Numbered from the stretch's first letter, positions 16,636 through 26,376 are shown. The stretch: 57,095 bases of DNA from Cellulomonas sp. RIT-PI-Y (GCF_025642745.1 NZ_JANZKP010000020.1:1-57095); one strand, 5' to 3'. Notes: generated from the letters alone by a model not told the origin. Translations and numbers: made by a program.

Positions 16636-17688
16636 TCAGGCCCCGCCGTCGTCCGCGTGACCGGCGGGGCCCGCCGCGGTCGCGACCACCGAGTCGCGCC
16701 ACGCGTCCGGCTGCGGCCCCGGCGGGAGCTCCCCGCCGAACCAGTCCTCGATCAACGCCCGGGCGATCGACGTCGACGGCGGCAGCACCACGTCGCCCAC
16801 CGCCACCGCGCGGTGCAGCTCGGACCGGGTGAACCACTGCGCCGCTGCCAATTCCTCGCCGTCGACGGTGATCTCCGTGCTGAGCGCGTGGGCCCGGAAG
16901 CCCAGCATCAGCGACGCCGGGAACGGCCAGGGCTGGCTGCCCTGGTACTCGACGTCGCCGACCACCACGGCCGACTCCTCGCGTACCTCGCGCCGGATCG
17001 CATGCTCCACCGACTCCCCCGGCTCCACGAACCCGGCCAGCGTGGAGAACCGCTTGGCGGGCCAGGCCGCCGAGTTGGCCAGCAGCAGCCGGTCCTGGTC
17101 GTCGACCACCGCCATGATCACCGCGGGGTCGGTCCGCGGGTAGTGCTCGCTGCCGTCCGCGACACAGCGCCGCACCCAGCCGGACTGCACGGTGTAGGTC
17201 ACCGCCCCGCACCGCGGGCAGCGCGGGTGCCGGACGTGCCACTCGTAGAGCGCCACCGCCGCGGTCGCCAGGCCGGCGTCCCGGGCGGACAGCTCGGCGC
17301 CGATCTCGCGCAGCGGCACCCAGCGGGTCCCGGCGGGCAGGGCGGCGGCCTCCGGCTCCGGCACGTGGTGCGCCAGGTAGGCGGGCGGCGTGCGCTCCGA
17401 CGACTCGGTGGCCGCGACCCCGGGGATCCGGTCCGCGTCGTCGTAGCCGAGGAACGCCCAGCGCTCGGCCAGCGAGCCGGTCGGGGCGCGGAGGGCCGCC
17501 TCGGCGGGTGCGAACCAGACCACGGACGGCCGTCGGCCGTCGGTGCGCGCCACCACCCGGCCGGCGCTGACCAGGAGCACCCGGCTCTCCGGCAGCTCGA
17601 TCAGACGGTCCAGCAGGGCGGGGTCGCGGCGGAGGTCGGCGGCACGGTCGGTCACCGTGCGCGACAGCGGGAGTTCGGAGTCGAGCAC
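16636..17688 (-). CDS. nudC: NAD(+) diphosphatase / NADH pyrophosphatase (NudC, Nudix)
   Basis: 350 residues from a GTG. The C-terminal Nudix domain has the box GFVEPGESVEHAIRREVREE followed about 17 residues later by SQPWPFP, the array specific to NudC enzymes that hydrolyse NADH/NAD and can remove NAD caps from RNA. A zinc ribbon precedes it, with CPRCG and then RRCVADG; only three Cys are visible, so the fourth ligand of the usual CxxC-CxxC set is replaced. An N-terminal Ala/Arg-rich domain of ~170 residues is typical of actinobacterial members. It is convergent with mycoredoxin and divergent from the phosphotransferase. Confidence 0.92.
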   Translation of the reverse strand: MLDSELPLSRTVTDRAADLRRDPALLDRLIELPESRVLLVSAGRVVARTDGRRPSVVWFAPAEAALRAPTGSLAERWAFLGYDDADRIPGVAATESSERTPPAYLAHHVPEPEAAALPAGTRWVPLREIGAELSARDAGLATAAVALYEWHVRHPRCPRCGAVTYTVQSGWVRRCVADGSEHYPRTDPAVIMAVVDDQDRLLLANSAAWPAKRFSTLAGFVEPGESVEHAIRREVREESAVVVGDVEYQGSQPWPFPASLMLGFRAHALSTEITVDGEELAAAQWFTRSELHRAVAVGDVVLPPSTSIARALIEDWFGGELPPGPQPDAWRDSVVATAAGPAGHADDGGA

Positions 17689-17846
17689 CTCGTCACCGTA
17701 CGCGTCCGGACCGGCGGTCGCAGAGCCGGTCGGCCCCCGGCCGGATCGGGATCGCCTCCGGCCCCGCGGTCACGCCCGGGGATCGCCGACACGCCGGAAC
17801 GGGACACGCCCGGACGTACCGAGCCCCGCACCCGCGTGTCCCGCCT

Positions 17847-17852
17847 ACCCTG
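17847..17852 (+). promoter_or_regulatory. Leaderless -10 box for the phosphotransferase gene
   Basis: TACCCT ends 5 bases before the GTG at 17858, leaving no room for a ribosome site. Confidence 0.45.
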
Positions 17853-17857
17853 TGGGG

Positions 17858-18805
17858 GTGCGTTCACCCCTTGCCCTCGCCGCCCTCGCGACCGTCGCCG
17901 TGCCCGGCTTCGACGCCCGGGCGGTGCGCGCCACCGATTCCGGGGGCGACGACGACACCGCGGTGGTGACCGACGCCGGCAACACCCGCTGGGTGGTCCG
18001 CGCTCCGCGCACCACCGCCGCCGGAGCGGCGCTGGAGGCCGAACTGGTGCTGCTCGCCGCACTCGCCCAGGCGGTCGACGACGAGAAGCTGCCCTTCGAC
18101 GTGCCGCGCACCGTCGGCACCGCCCCGCTCGAGGAGGGCGGCCGTGCGGTGATGTACCGCCAGCTCAAGGGCCGCCCGGTCGCCCTGGACCGGTTGCAGC
18201 CCGGGCCCGGCACCGCCGCCGCGCTCGGCCGGGCGATCGGCGCGCTGCACGAGCTGCCGCCCACCCTGGTCGAGGAGGCCGGGCTGCCGGTCTACGACGC
18301 CGCCACCTACCGCCAGCGCCGCCAGTCCGAGGTCGACGAGGCCGCCCGCACCGGCCGGGTGCCCGCCACCCTGCTGCGGCGTTGGGAGGAGCGCCTGGAG
18401 GACATCGCGCTCTGGAAGTTCAGCCCCACCGTCGTGCACGGCGACCTGTCCGCCGACCACGTGCTGGCCGCCGACGGCGAGATCACCGGCGTCCTCAGCT
18501 GGGGCGAGGCCAAGGTCGCCGACCCCGCCGACGACCTGGCCTGGCTGCTGGTCGCCGCCCCGCAGGACGCCGTGGACTCCGTGATGGAGGCCTACCAGCT
18601 GCGTCGCACCGAGCTCACCGACCCGTTCCTGGCCGACCGCGCCCTGCTGGCCGGGGAGCTCGCCCTGGTGCGCTGGCTGCTCTACGGCGTGCGGTCCGGC
18701 GACGACGAGGTGATCGCGGACGCGGTGTCCATGCTGGACGAGCTGGACGAGCAGACCCGCGAACTGCCGGAGACCGGCGGGACCCCCGCGGTCGACGTCG
18801 ACTGA
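17858..18805 (+). CDS. APH-family phosphotransferase (aminoglycoside/macrolide kinase-like fold)
   Basis: 315 residues from a GTG just after a -10-like hexamer. The kinase-like C-lobe is intact: VVHGDLSADHVL at about residues 192-203 (Brenner motif HGDxxxxHV, usually HGDxxxxN) and ITGVLSWGEAKVADPADDLAWL at about 208-230, where the usual metal-binding IDW/IDF Asp reads LSWGE. The N-lobe is weak (DTAVVTDAGNTRWVVRAPRT). Relatives are often labelled macrolide 2'-phosphotransferase, but at this conserved chromosomal spot a metabolic or small-molecule kinase is as likely; I would not predict resistance from it. It is convergent with adnB. Confidence 0.75.
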   Translation: MRSPLALAALATVAVPGFDARAVRATDSGGDDDTAVVTDAGNTRWVVRAPRTTAAGAALEAELVLLAALAQAVDDEKLPFDVPRTVGTAPLEEGGRAVMYRQLKGRPVALDRLQPGPGTAAALGRAIGALHELPPTLVEEAGLPVYDAATYRQRRQSEVDEAARTGRVPATLLRRWEERLEDIALWKFSPTVVHGDLSADHVLAADGEITGVLSWGEAKVADPADDLAWLLVAAPQDAVDSVMEAYQLRRTELTDPFLADRALLAGELALVRWLLYGVRSGDDEVIADAVSMLDELDEQTRELPETGGTPAVDVD

Positions 18806-18824
18806 CGACTCCGCCGGCCCCGCT

Positions 18825-21800
18825 TCACCCCTGCGTGACCCCGAGCAGCATGCGCTCGATGTCCTCCGCGCCGAGCAGTCGCTCGGGTCGCACGGTACGC
18901 CCGGTGCCGACGTAGCAGAACGCCGCGCTCACCCGGTCCAACGGGGTGCCGGTCCACCGCGACCAGGCCAGGCGGTACACGGCGAGCTGCAGTTCACGGA
19001 CCGCGGCGGACTCCGGATCGGTCGGCGGTGCGCCGGTCTTCCAGTCCACGACCACCACGGCGTCCTCGCCGGGGCGGGCCGGGTCGGCGAACACGGCGTC
19101 GATCCGGGAGCGCAGCACGTAGCCGCCGATCACGGTCTCGACATCGGCCTCGACCGCCACCGGGCGCAGGTCGGCCCACTCGGTGGCCAGGAAGTGCTCG
19201 CGCAGGGTCAGCTCGTCGGCGTCGACCGGCACCGAGTCGTCGTCGGCCCCGGGCAGGTCGTCGATGTCGACCAGCGTGGACTCGCCGAAGAAGCCCTCCA
19301 CCCAGGCGTGGAACCGGGTGCCGCGACGGGCCTGCGGGGACGGCCGTTGCGGCACGGGTCGGCGCAGGGCGCGCGCGAACTCGGCGGGATCGCCCGCGAG
19401 TCTGACCACGGCGGACGCGGACAGGTGGGCGGGCAGTTCGACGTCGGCGCCGGGCCGCGAGTCGTCCTCGCGTTCGGCGAGCAGCAGGCGGACGGTGCGG
19501 TCCCAGGGGGTCGGGGTGTCGTCGGGTCCGGCGGCGCGGGCGGCGAGCACGGCGGCGGCGGCGGTGCGGACCAGGTCGCGCCGGGTGCCGGTGCCGAAGG
19601 GGTCGGCGGGCCAGAGCACCGCGGTCTCGGCGGACTCGCGGGGGTTGGGCTGGTCGGGGTCGGGCAGCTCCGACCAGTCCTCGACCTCGGCCAGTCCGGC
19701 CTCGACCACCTCGGTGAGGAACAGGGAGGGCGGCCGGGGACGGCTGGCGTCGGCCCACCACGCGCCGGTGAGCAACAGTGCGGCCCGGGCGCGGGTGAAG
19801 GCGACGTAGGCCAGGCGACGTTCCTCGGCGACCTGGTGGTCCCCGGCGTCCCGGCGGAACCGCTTGCGGCGTTCGGCCAGGTCCTTGGGGTCGGCGGCGC
19901 CCGCGTACGCGAACTCGGGCAGGTCGTGCCGGTCGCCGCGCAACGGGTAGGGCAGCTCTCCCAGGCCGGTGAGCCAGCCCGAGTCGACCGGGCCTTCGGT
20001 GCCCTGGGTGCGGGTGGCGGGCAGTCCGCCGTCGACCAGACCGGCCACGGCGACCACGTCCCACTCCAGGCCCTTGGCCGCGTGCACGGTCATCAGCTGC
20101 ACCGCGTCCGGATCCGGCTCGGTGACCGGCATGTCCAGGCCCTGTTCGTGGGCGTCCGCGGACTCCAGCCAGGCCAGGAAGCCGCCGAGGGTGGGGTCGT
20201 CGGTGGACTCGGCGTACTGCACGGCGACATCGCGGAACGCGTCCAGGTGTGCGCGGGCCCGGCCGGGACTGAGCCCGGGACGCGCGGCGACCTCCAGGTC
20301 CAGGCCCCACAGCCGTTCCGCCTGCACGACCAGCTCCGGCAGGGAGAGGTAGGTCTGCCCGCGCAGCGCGCGCAGCACCCCGGCCAGTTCGGCGAGCCGG
20401 CCGCGTCCGACCTCGCTGAGCGACCGGCCCCGGGCGCTCCGCCAGCCCGGCGGCGGCAGCTGGTCCACCGCGTCCACGATGCTGCGCTCGTCCGCCACGT
20501 CGGCGGCGGCGGGGACGTCACCGGCGGCGGCGCGGCGGTCCAGGCCCTCGGCGACCTGCACCGACCAGTCGGCCAGCGCGTGCAGGTCCGCCGCGCCGAC
20601 CCGGAGCCGGGCACCGGTGAGCAGCCGCATCAGGGCGTCACCGCGGGACGGGTCGTGCGCGGCCTGCAGCAGGGCGACCACGTCGACCACCTCGGGCGTG
20701 GCCAGCAGTCCGCCGAGTCCGACCACCTCGACCGGCAGGCCCGCGTCCCGCAGGGCGGCGTGCAGCACCGGGAACTGGGCACGCTTGCGGCAGAGCACCG
20801 CGGCGCCGACCCGGCCGGAGCCGTCCGGGCCCGCGGGCCGCCAGCGCCCGGCGACGAACTCCGTGACCGCCCGCGCCTCGTCCTCGACCGTGGGCAGCAT
20901 CCGGGCCGCCACGTGCCCGGGACCGGCACCGGGGCGTGCGCCGAGCTCGGGCAGGTCGATCCTGGCGTTCTCCGCCCGGCGCAGGGGTGCGGCCACCAGG
21001 TTCGCGGCGGCCAGCACCGCGACGTCGTTGCGCCAGGACGTGGACAGCTGGTGCAGGTCGGCCCGCCGCCGGTCCCCGTCCTCCGTCACGATCGGGAAGG
21101 TCTCCGGGAACCGCTCCAGGCCGCCCGCGCTGGCGCCCCGCCAGCCGTAGATCGACTGGTGCGGGTCGCCGACCGCGGTCACCGGGTGCCCGCCGCCGAA
21201 CAGCGAGGACAGCAGGACCAGCTGCGCGTAGGAGGTGTCCTGGTACTCGTCCAGCAGCACCACCCGGAACCGGCCGCGCTCGGTCGCCCCGACCTCCGGC
21301 ACGTCCCGGGCCAGGCGGGCCGCGATCGCCACCTGGTCGCCGAAGTCCAGGGCGTCCGAGGCCCGCTTCCGCCGGCGGTACTCGGCGACCAGGTCCAGCA
21401 CCCGGGCGCGCTCGCCCAGGGCACCGACCAGGGTCCGGATGTCGGCGTACGGCGCGCGGGGCGGGGTGCCGGGCGGGGTTGCCTCGATCGCCTCGACGAT
21501 CTGCTCGATGCCGCGCCGGGCGGCCTCCGGCTCCAGCAGGTGCTCGTCCAGCGCGCCGGACAGCGACAGCACGGCGTCCACCACGGTGGAGACGGCCGCC
21601 CGGGTGTCCAGGTCGGCGGTCCAGGACTCGACGACCTGGCTCGCCAGCTGCCACTGGGCGGCCTCGCCGAGCAGCCGCGCGGCGGGCTCGACGCCCAGAC
21701 GCAGACCGTGGTCGCCGACCAGGGACGCGGCGTAGGCGTTGTAGGTGGAGACGGTCGGCCGGGCGATCGTGGCCAGCGCGGTGTCCTCGGCGGCGGACAG

Positions 21801-22106
21801 GCCGGGCAGCACCAGCCCCTCCGACGACGCGGCGCGGGCCAGGTGCCGCAACCGGCGGCGCACCCGTTCGGCGAGCTCCCCGGCGGCCTTGCGGGTGAAG
21901 GTCAGGCCGAGCACCTGCTCCGGCGCCACCATCCCGTTGGCGATCAGCCAGACCACCCGGGCGGACATCGTCTCCGTCTTCCCCGACCCGGCGCCGGCGA
22001 CCACCAGGGCCGGGCGCAGCGGCGACTCGATCACCGCCACCTGCTCGTCGGTCGGCGGATCGCGGCGCAGGAGCCCGGCGATGTCCCGGGCGGACAGCGT
22101 GCTCAC
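18825..22106 (-). CDS. adnB: AdnB-type ATP-dependent helicase-nuclease (SF1A motor + RecB-family nuclease)
   Basis: 1093 residues from a GTG that overlaps the adnA stop by 4 bases (GTGA), implying translational coupling. Walker A is AGAGSGKTE at about residues 36-44, motif II is LLDEYQDTSYAQL, and later motor motifs include LMTVHAAKGLEWDVV and RLAYVAFTRARAALLLTG. The final ~200 residues are a RecB/PD-(D/E)XK nuclease with VVVVDWKTG. AdnA-AdnB is the actinobacterial counterpart of RecBCD/AddAB that resects double-strand breaks; AdnB is the active translocase. The canonical motor and second position in the operon match Rv3201c. Confidence 0.92.
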   Translation of the reverse strand: MSTLSARDIAGLLRRDPPTDEQVAVIESPLRPALVVAGAGSGKTETMSARVVWLIANGMVAPEQVLGLTFTRKAAGELAERVRRRLRHLARAASSEGLVLPGLSAAEDTALATIARPTVSTYNAYAASLVGDHGLRLGVEPAARLLGEAAQWQLASQVVESWTADLDTRAAVSTVVDAVLSLSGALDEHLLEPEAARRGIEQIVEAIEATPPGTPPRAPYADIRTLVGALGERARVLDLVAEYRRRKRASDALDFGDQVAIAARLARDVPEVGATERGRFRVVLLDEYQDTSYAQLVLLSSLFGGGHPVTAVGDPHQSIYGWRGASAGGLERFPETFPIVTEDGDRRRADLHQLSTSWRNDVAVLAAANLVAAPLRRAENARIDLPELGARPGAGPGHVAARMLPTVEDEARAVTEFVAGRWRPAGPDGSGRVGAAVLCRKRAQFPVLHAALRDAGLPVEVVGLGGLLATPEVVDVVALLQAAHDPSRGDALMRLLTGARLRVGAADLHALADWSVQVAEGLDRRAAAGDVPAAADVADERSIVDAVDQLPPPGWRSARGRSLSEVGRGRLAELAGVLRALRGQTYLSLPELVVQAERLWGLDLEVAARPGLSPGRARAHLDAFRDVAVQYAESTDDPTLGGFLAWLESADAHEQGLDMPVTEPDPDAVQLMTVHAAKGLEWDVVAVAGLVDGGLPATRTQGTEGPVDSGWLTGLGELPYPLRGDRHDLPEFAYAGAADPKDLAERRKRFRRDAGDHQVAEERRLAYVAFTRARAALLLTGAWWADASRPRPPSLFLTEVVEAGLAEVEDWSELPDPDQPNPRESAETAVLWPADPFGTGTRRDLVRTAAAAVLAARAAGPDDTPTPWDRTVRLLLAEREDDSRPGADVELPAHLSASAVVRLAGDPAEFARALRRPVPQRPSPQARRGTRFHAWVEGFFGESTLVDIDDLPGADDDSVPVDADELTLREHFLATEWADLRPVAVEADVETVIGGYVLRSRIDAVFADPARPGEDAVVVVDWKTGAPPTDPESAAVRELQLAVYRLAWSRWTGTPLDRVSAAFCYVGTGRTVRPERLLGAEDIERMLLGVTQG

Positions 22107-25100
22107 TGCACCACCTGCCCGCCCTCGTCGCGGACCGGGCAGGACCGGCGCACCGGGCACCGGTCGCACATCCCGTTGACCGTGGCGTGGAAGGTCGACG
22201 CGGCCATCCGCTCGGCCACCTCCTCGATGTGGCTGCGCGCCCAGGAGGTCTCCGGTTCGGGGCCGAGGCCGTCCTGCGGGCGGACGGCGGCCTTCTTCTG
22301 CACGTCGGAGACGAACACCAGCTGGGCCCCGACCGCGTGCGCGCCCTCCGGCAGCCCGTCCACCCGGCCGGCGTCCACGGCCAGCTGATAGGCGCCGAGC
22401 TGCGGGTTGGTCGCGGTGTCCTCGGCGCTGGGCAGGGTGCGCCCGGTCTTCAGGTCGACCACCCGGACCGCGCCCTCCCCACCCGCGGACTCCACCCGGT
22501 CGATGCTGCCACGGACCAGCGCGCGGTCCAGCGGCAGCTCGAAGCTCGCCTCCACCGCCAGCGGGTCACCGGCCTGGGCGAAGTACCCGGCCAGCCGCTC
22601 GATCATCCCCTCGGCCCGTCGGCGTTCCAGGGTCGCGGGCCAGCCCTCGCCCAGCCCGAGCTCCGGCCAGCGCCGGTCCAGCTCCCCGGCGAGCTCGGCG
22701 CGGCTGCCCTGCGGGAGCCGCTGCGCGATGGCGTGCACCAGGGTGCCCAGGGTCTGCCGGGAGGAGTTCGGCGCCGTGCCCCCGGCGGCCTCCAGCGCCC
22801 AGCGCAGCGCGCAGGTCCCGGCGGTCTCGATCCGGGACGGCGACACCGGCACCCGCTCGCCCTCGGGCCACAACGGATCGTCGGTGGAGACCGGGGCCAG
22901 TCCGTGCCACTGCGCCGGGTCGGCACCGGGCACCCCCGCGTCCGCGAGCCGGGCCAGCACCCGGGCGGCGGCCGGATCGGCGGCACCGAGCCGGGCGGTG
23001 TGCTCCAGCCGGGCGCGCAACGACCCCACCAGTCCGCGCAGGTCCAGCGGGGCGGGGGCGCCGACCTTGCGCGGGTCCTCGTCCTCCTCCTGGGCCTCGA
23101 CCAGGTCCAGGAAGGGCGAGGGCTGCTCCTCGGAGTCGGCCACCGCGGTGACCAGCAGCAGCCCTCGTGGCCGGGAGACCGCGACGTAGAACGAGCGCAG
23201 CTCGTCGGCCAGCACCGCGGCCCGGGCGGCAGCACCGTGGTCCGCCCCGTGGTCGTCGGACCGGCCGGCCACCACGTCGACCAGGGTCTGCGAGCCGAGC
23301 AGCGAGTCCCGCAGCCGCAGGTCCGGCCAGACCCCCTCCTGCACCCCGGCGACCGCGACCAGCTCCCACTCCCGGCCGGCCGCCCCGGCGGGGGTCAGCA
23401 CGCTCACCGCGTCCCGGCGGGCCCGGGCGGCGATGGTGTCGGCGGGCAGCTCTTGCGACTCCACCCAGTCCAGGAACGCGGCAGGCCGGGCCTGCGGCAT
23501 CCGGTCGACGTAGGTCTCCGCGGCCCGGAACAGCGCGAGCACCGCGTCCAGGTCCCGGTCCGCGCGTGCCCCGCCCGGCCCGCCCGCGAGCGCCGTCCGG
23601 CGCCACGGGTCGGCGAGCGCGGCGGTGTCCCACAGCGCCCAGAGCACGGTCTGCGGGTCGGCTCCGGGCGCACGGGCGGCCTCCCTCCCCCGGGCCAGCA
23701 CGGTGGCCAGCCGTTCCATCGGCCGACGGGACACGGCGGGCAGGGTGGCGACCCGGAGCGGGTCCCCGAGCGCCTCGACCAGCAGTTCGTCGGAGGTCCG
23801 GCCCCGGCGATCCTCCGTCGCCCCGGCGATCTCCTCCGCCCGCAGCGCCCGGCGCACCCGGCGCAGACCGACCGCGTCCAGCCCGCCCAGCGGGGAGCAG
23901 CACAGCCGCGCGGCCTGCTCCGCGTCCAGCTCCCGGCCGCCGAGCTCCTCGCCCAGCACCACCCGGAGCGCGTCCAGCAGCGGGCGGACCGCGGGCTCGT
24001 CCTTCAACGGCACGTCCGACCCGACCACGGCGACCGGCACCGCGGCCGAGCCCAGCGCGCGGCGCAGGGCGGTGACCTGGCCGCCGGAGCGCGCGATCAC
24101 GGCCATCTGCTCCCACGGCACGCCCCGTTCCAGGTGCGCGCTGCGCAGGGCGTGCGCCAGATACGCCGCCTCCTGGGCCGCACTGGGCAGCACGGCGGCC
24201 CGCACGGTGCGATCCGGCGCGGCGGGGGTCTGCGAGGCCGCCCGCCGGTGCTGCGCGCCGCCGACCACCGCGATCCGCTCCGCCACCCGGGCGGTGACCG
24301 CCCGCAGCGCACCGCCGTGCCGGCGGACCCGGTCCAGCACCAGCCGGGCGGCACCGAACTCGCCGGGCCCGTCGCCGATGGCGTCCGCGCGCCCGACCAG
24401 CCCCGGGGTGGCGCCGCGGAAGGTCTGCACCGCCGCGTCCGGGTCCGCGACCAGCAGCAGCCGCGCCCCGTCGTCGGCGAGCACCCGCAGCAGCCGGGCG
24501 GTGGCCTCGGTGGACTCCTGGTAGTCGTCGACCACCACCAGCCGCCAGCGCGGGCGGGGACGGCCGGGCAGGTCCTCCTCCCAGTGCCGCAGCGCGTCGG
24601 CCGCCTCCTCGACCACCACGGCGGGGTCGAGGCGCGCCCCGACGTCCGGGGTGGTGCCGCGCAGCCCGGTCACGTCCAGGTACTCCTGGTACAGCACGGC
24701 GGCAGCGACCCAGGCCGGCCGGTCGTGGGTGCGCCCCAGCCGCGCCAGGTCCACCGGATCCAGACCGCGTTCGGCGGCACGCATCACCAGGTCGCGCAGT
24801 TCACCGCGGAACGACCGCAGCCCGATCGTCTCCGCCGGGACGCCCTCGGGCCAGACCAGGTCGACGCCCTCCCCCGCCAGGTGCCCGGCCAGCAGCTCGG
24901 CCAGCGCGAGGTCCTGCTCCGGCCCGGAGATCAGCACCGGCGGCGGGTCGCCGACCAGCACCGCGCGCTGGCGCAGCACCGAGAAGGCCGCCGATGCCGC
25001 GGTCCGGACCATCGCCTGCCCGCTGGTCCGCCGCACCCGGGACCCGATCCGGTCGCGCAGCTCCGCGGCGGCCCGGCGGGAGGCGGCCAGCACCAGCACG

Positions 25101-25327
25101 TCGTCGGGGCGCAGACCGGCGGTCCAGCCCCTGTCCGCGGCCAACGCCTCCGCCACCGCCTCGACCACGAGTCCGGTCTTGCCCGCACCCGCCGCACCGG
25201 TCACCAGCACCGCGGACTCCGCACCGGACAGCAGCAGGTCCACCGCCGCCCGCTGGTCGCCGCCGAGCGCCACCGGCGGGGCCACGTCGGCCAGCGCGGG
25301 GCGCACCAGTCGCGGAGCGGAGAGCAT
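22103..25327 (-). CDS. adnA: AdnA-type helicase-nuclease subunit with Fe-S nuclease domain
   Basis: 1074 residues from the ATG at 25327, preceded by a G-rich ribosome site; upstream in-frame ATGs at 25351 and 25378 run into the TetR promoter region. It has a divergent SF1 motor with Walker A TGAAGAGKTG at about residue 43 and VVVDDYQESTEATARLL in place of DExx. The C-terminal nuclease domain has VRVVDLKTGR. Cys in AGTCALRW together with MCDRCPVRRSC near the C-terminus give the four-Cys iron-sulfur staple of AddB/Cas4-like nucleases. It pairs with AdnB in break resection. Promoter and start lie back-to-back with a TetR gene. Confidence 0.92.
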   Translation of the reverse strand: MLSAPRLVRPALADVAPPVALGGDQRAAVDLLLSGAESAVLVTGAAGAGKTGLVVEAVAEALAADRGWTAGLRPDDVLVLAASRRAAAELRDRIGSRVRRTSGQAMVRTAASAAFSVLRQRAVLVGDPPPVLISGPEQDLALAELLAGHLAGEGVDLVWPEGVPAETIGLRSFRGELRDLVMRAAERGLDPVDLARLGRTHDRPAWVAAAVLYQEYLDVTGLRGTTPDVGARLDPAVVVEEAADALRHWEEDLPGRPRPRWRLVVVDDYQESTEATARLLRVLADDGARLLLVADPDAAVQTFRGATPGLVGRADAIGDGPGEFGAARLVLDRVRRHGGALRAVTARVAERIAVVGGAQHRRAASQTPAAPDRTVRAAVLPSAAQEAAYLAHALRSAHLERGVPWEQMAVIARSGGQVTALRRALGSAAVPVAVVGSDVPLKDEPAVRPLLDALRVVLGEELGGRELDAEQAARLCCSPLGGLDAVGLRRVRRALRAEEIAGATEDRRGRTSDELLVEALGDPLRVATLPAVSRRPMERLATVLARGREAARAPGADPQTVLWALWDTAALADPWRRTALAGGPGGARADRDLDAVLALFRAAETYVDRMPQARPAAFLDWVESQELPADTIAARARRDAVSVLTPAGAAGREWELVAVAGVQEGVWPDLRLRDSLLGSQTLVDVVAGRSDDHGADHGAAARAAVLADELRSFYVAVSRPRGLLLVTAVADSEEQPSPFLDLVEAQEEDEDPRKVGAPAPLDLRGLVGSLRARLEHTARLGAADPAAARVLARLADAGVPGADPAQWHGLAPVSTDDPLWPEGERVPVSPSRIETAGTCALRWALEAAGGTAPNSSRQTLGTLVHAIAQRLPQGSRAELAGELDRRWPELGLGEGWPATLERRRAEGMIERLAGYFAQAGDPLAVEASFELPLDRALVRGSIDRVESAGGEGAVRVVDLKTGRTLPSAEDTATNPQLGAYQLAVDAGRVDGLPEGAHAVGAQLVFVSDVQKKAAVRPQDGLGPEPETSWARSHIEEVAERMAASTFHATVNGMCDRCPVRRSCPVRDEGGQVVQ

Positions 25328-25395
25328 CTGCACCCCCCGATCCCACCACATGGGACCGACATCGGACCGCCGCTCCACCCGGTCGGCGGGCTGGC

Positions 25396-25401
25396 TATCA
25401 T
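25396..25401 (+). promoter_or_regulatory. Leaderless -10 box for the TetR gene
   Basis: TATCAT ends 6 bases before the ATG at 25408, with no ribosome site between them. Confidence 0.5.
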
Positions 25402-25407
25402 CGCCCG

Positions 25408-26043
25408 ATGGCGACCCCTCCCACCGGCCAGGGACGACCGGCCCGCATGCCGCGTGACCTGCGACGCGCCCAGGTGCTGCGCGTCGCCCAGGAGCTGTTC
25501 ACCGCCGAGGGCTTCCATCACGTGTCGATGGACGACATCGCCGAGCGGGCCGAGGTGAGCAAGCCGGTGCTCTACCGGCACTTCCCGTCCAAGCTCGACC
25601 TGTACCTGACCGTCGTCGACGCCCGGGGCGCGGACCTGCTGTCCGCGGTGGACGCCGCGATCGCCGAGGTGCCGGACGCCCGGAACGCGATCACCGGCGT
25701 GGTCGCGGCGTACCTGCAGTTCGTGGACCGCACCGGCGAGGCCGCGGCCCTGCTGTTCGAGTCCGACGTGATGCACGACCCCGATGTCCGGGCCAGGGTC
25801 GAGCGCGCCACCGATCTGGTGACCGGCCGTCTGGAGCAGGTGCTCGCCGGGGTGCCCGGTCTGGCCCCGTCGCCGGTGGCCGTGCTGGCGCCGTGTCTGG
25901 CCGCGATGGCCCAGCAGGCCGCCACCCGGCGGCTGCGCGACCCGCACGCGCCGGACGCCCGGCAGACCGCCGCGCTGGTGACCCGGCTGGCCTGGGGCGG
26001 GGTGCGCGACTTCCTGCCGGATCCGGACGCCGGCCCGGCCTGA
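25408..26043 (+). CDS. TetR/AcrR family transcriptional regulator
   Basis: 211 residues. The N-terminal HTH is clear: RRAQVLRVAQELFTAEGFHHVSMDDIAERAEVSKPVLYRHFPSKLDLYL at about residues 18-66. The C-terminal ligand-binding domain is all-helical and not diagnostic. The ATG lies 6 nt past a -10 box, so a leaderless mRNA is expected. It is divergent from adnA (80 bp between starts) and followed by the DUF3107 gene. The same TetR-DUF3107 pair exists in M. tuberculosis (Rv3208-Rv3208A, from memory). The ligand is unknown; autoregulation and control of adnA are possible from position alone. Confidence 0.9.
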   Translation: MATPPTGQGRPARMPRDLRRAQVLRVAQELFTAEGFHHVSMDDIAERAEVSKPVLYRHFPSKLDLYLTVVDARGADLLSAVDAAIAEVPDARNAITGVVAAYLQFVDRTGEAAALLFESDVMHDPDVRARVERATDLVTGRLEQVLAGVPGLAPSPVAVLAPCLAAMAQQAATRRLRDPHAPDARQTAALVTRLAWGGVRDFLPDPDAGPA

Positions 26044-26088
26044 CATCGGCCGAGGGCGAACGCAGGCACGTCCGGCCGGCGTCCGACC

Positions 26089-26094
26089 TAGGAT
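26089..26094 (+). promoter_or_regulatory. -10 box of the DUF3107 gene
   Basis: TAGGAT, within TAGGATGACCGC; the same 12 bases occur at 28612-28623 before the DEAD helicase gene. The implied leader is about 50 nt and contains a small CACCC/GGGTG hairpin. Confidence 0.45.
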
Positions 26095-26151
26095 GACCGC
26101 AGCAGGCACCCGCCGGGTGCACTCAGCTCTGATGCGAGGAGACGACGAAGC

Positions 26152-26376
26152 GTGGACATCACGATCGGTGTGCAGAACCTGCCCCGCGAGCTGGTGATCG
26201 AGTCGGCGCAGAGCGCGGACGAGGTCGCCGCCGCCGTCGAGGCCGCCCTGGGTGGCAAGTCGACCCTGGAGCTGACCGACGCGCGCGGTCGCCGGGTGAT
26301 CGTCCCCTCGGCCGCCATCGGCTACGTGGAGATCGGCACGGAGGCCAAGGGCACGGTGGGCTTCGGCGCCCTCTGA
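26152..26376 (+). CDS. DUF3107 family protein
   Basis: 74 residues from a GTG, with AGGAGA about 12 nt upstream. The sequence starts VDITIGVQNLPRELVIES and ends YVEIGTEAKGTVGFGAL, the conserved frame of the actinobacterial DUF3107 family (TB9.4/Rv3208A type). It is a small soluble protein with a beta-rich pattern around the central alpha helix (SADEVAAAVEAALGG). The function is unknown; the constant location next to the TetR gene suggests a shared regulon. It is followed directly by a strong terminator. Confidence 0.88.
   Translation: MDITIGVQNLPRELVIESAQSADEVAAAVEAALGGKSTLELTDARGRRVIVPSAAIGYVEIGTEAKGTVGFGAL

Noticed and set aside
17858..18805. Antibiotic-resistance (macrolide or aminoglycoside phosphotransferase) call
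   Set aside because: Only the broad APH kinase fold is supported; the Brenner and metal motifs deviate and the genomic position is a conserved housekeeping block.
19194..22388. Plus-strand open frame of over 1,000 codons opposite adnB
   Set aside because: Antisense shadow caused by high GC; no motif, no ribosome site, and it would collide with a well-supported helicase gene.
25321..25407. LexA-type SOS box between adnA and the TetR gene
   Set aside because: I searched by eye for an actinobacterial TCGAAC-N4-GTTCGA-like site here and before uvrD2 and found none.
22187..25558. Plus-strand open frame of over 1,100 codons
   Set aside because: It is the antisense shadow of adnA. The minus strand carries full helicase and nuclease motifs, while the plus product is Gly/Pro/Arg/Gln-rich without domains.
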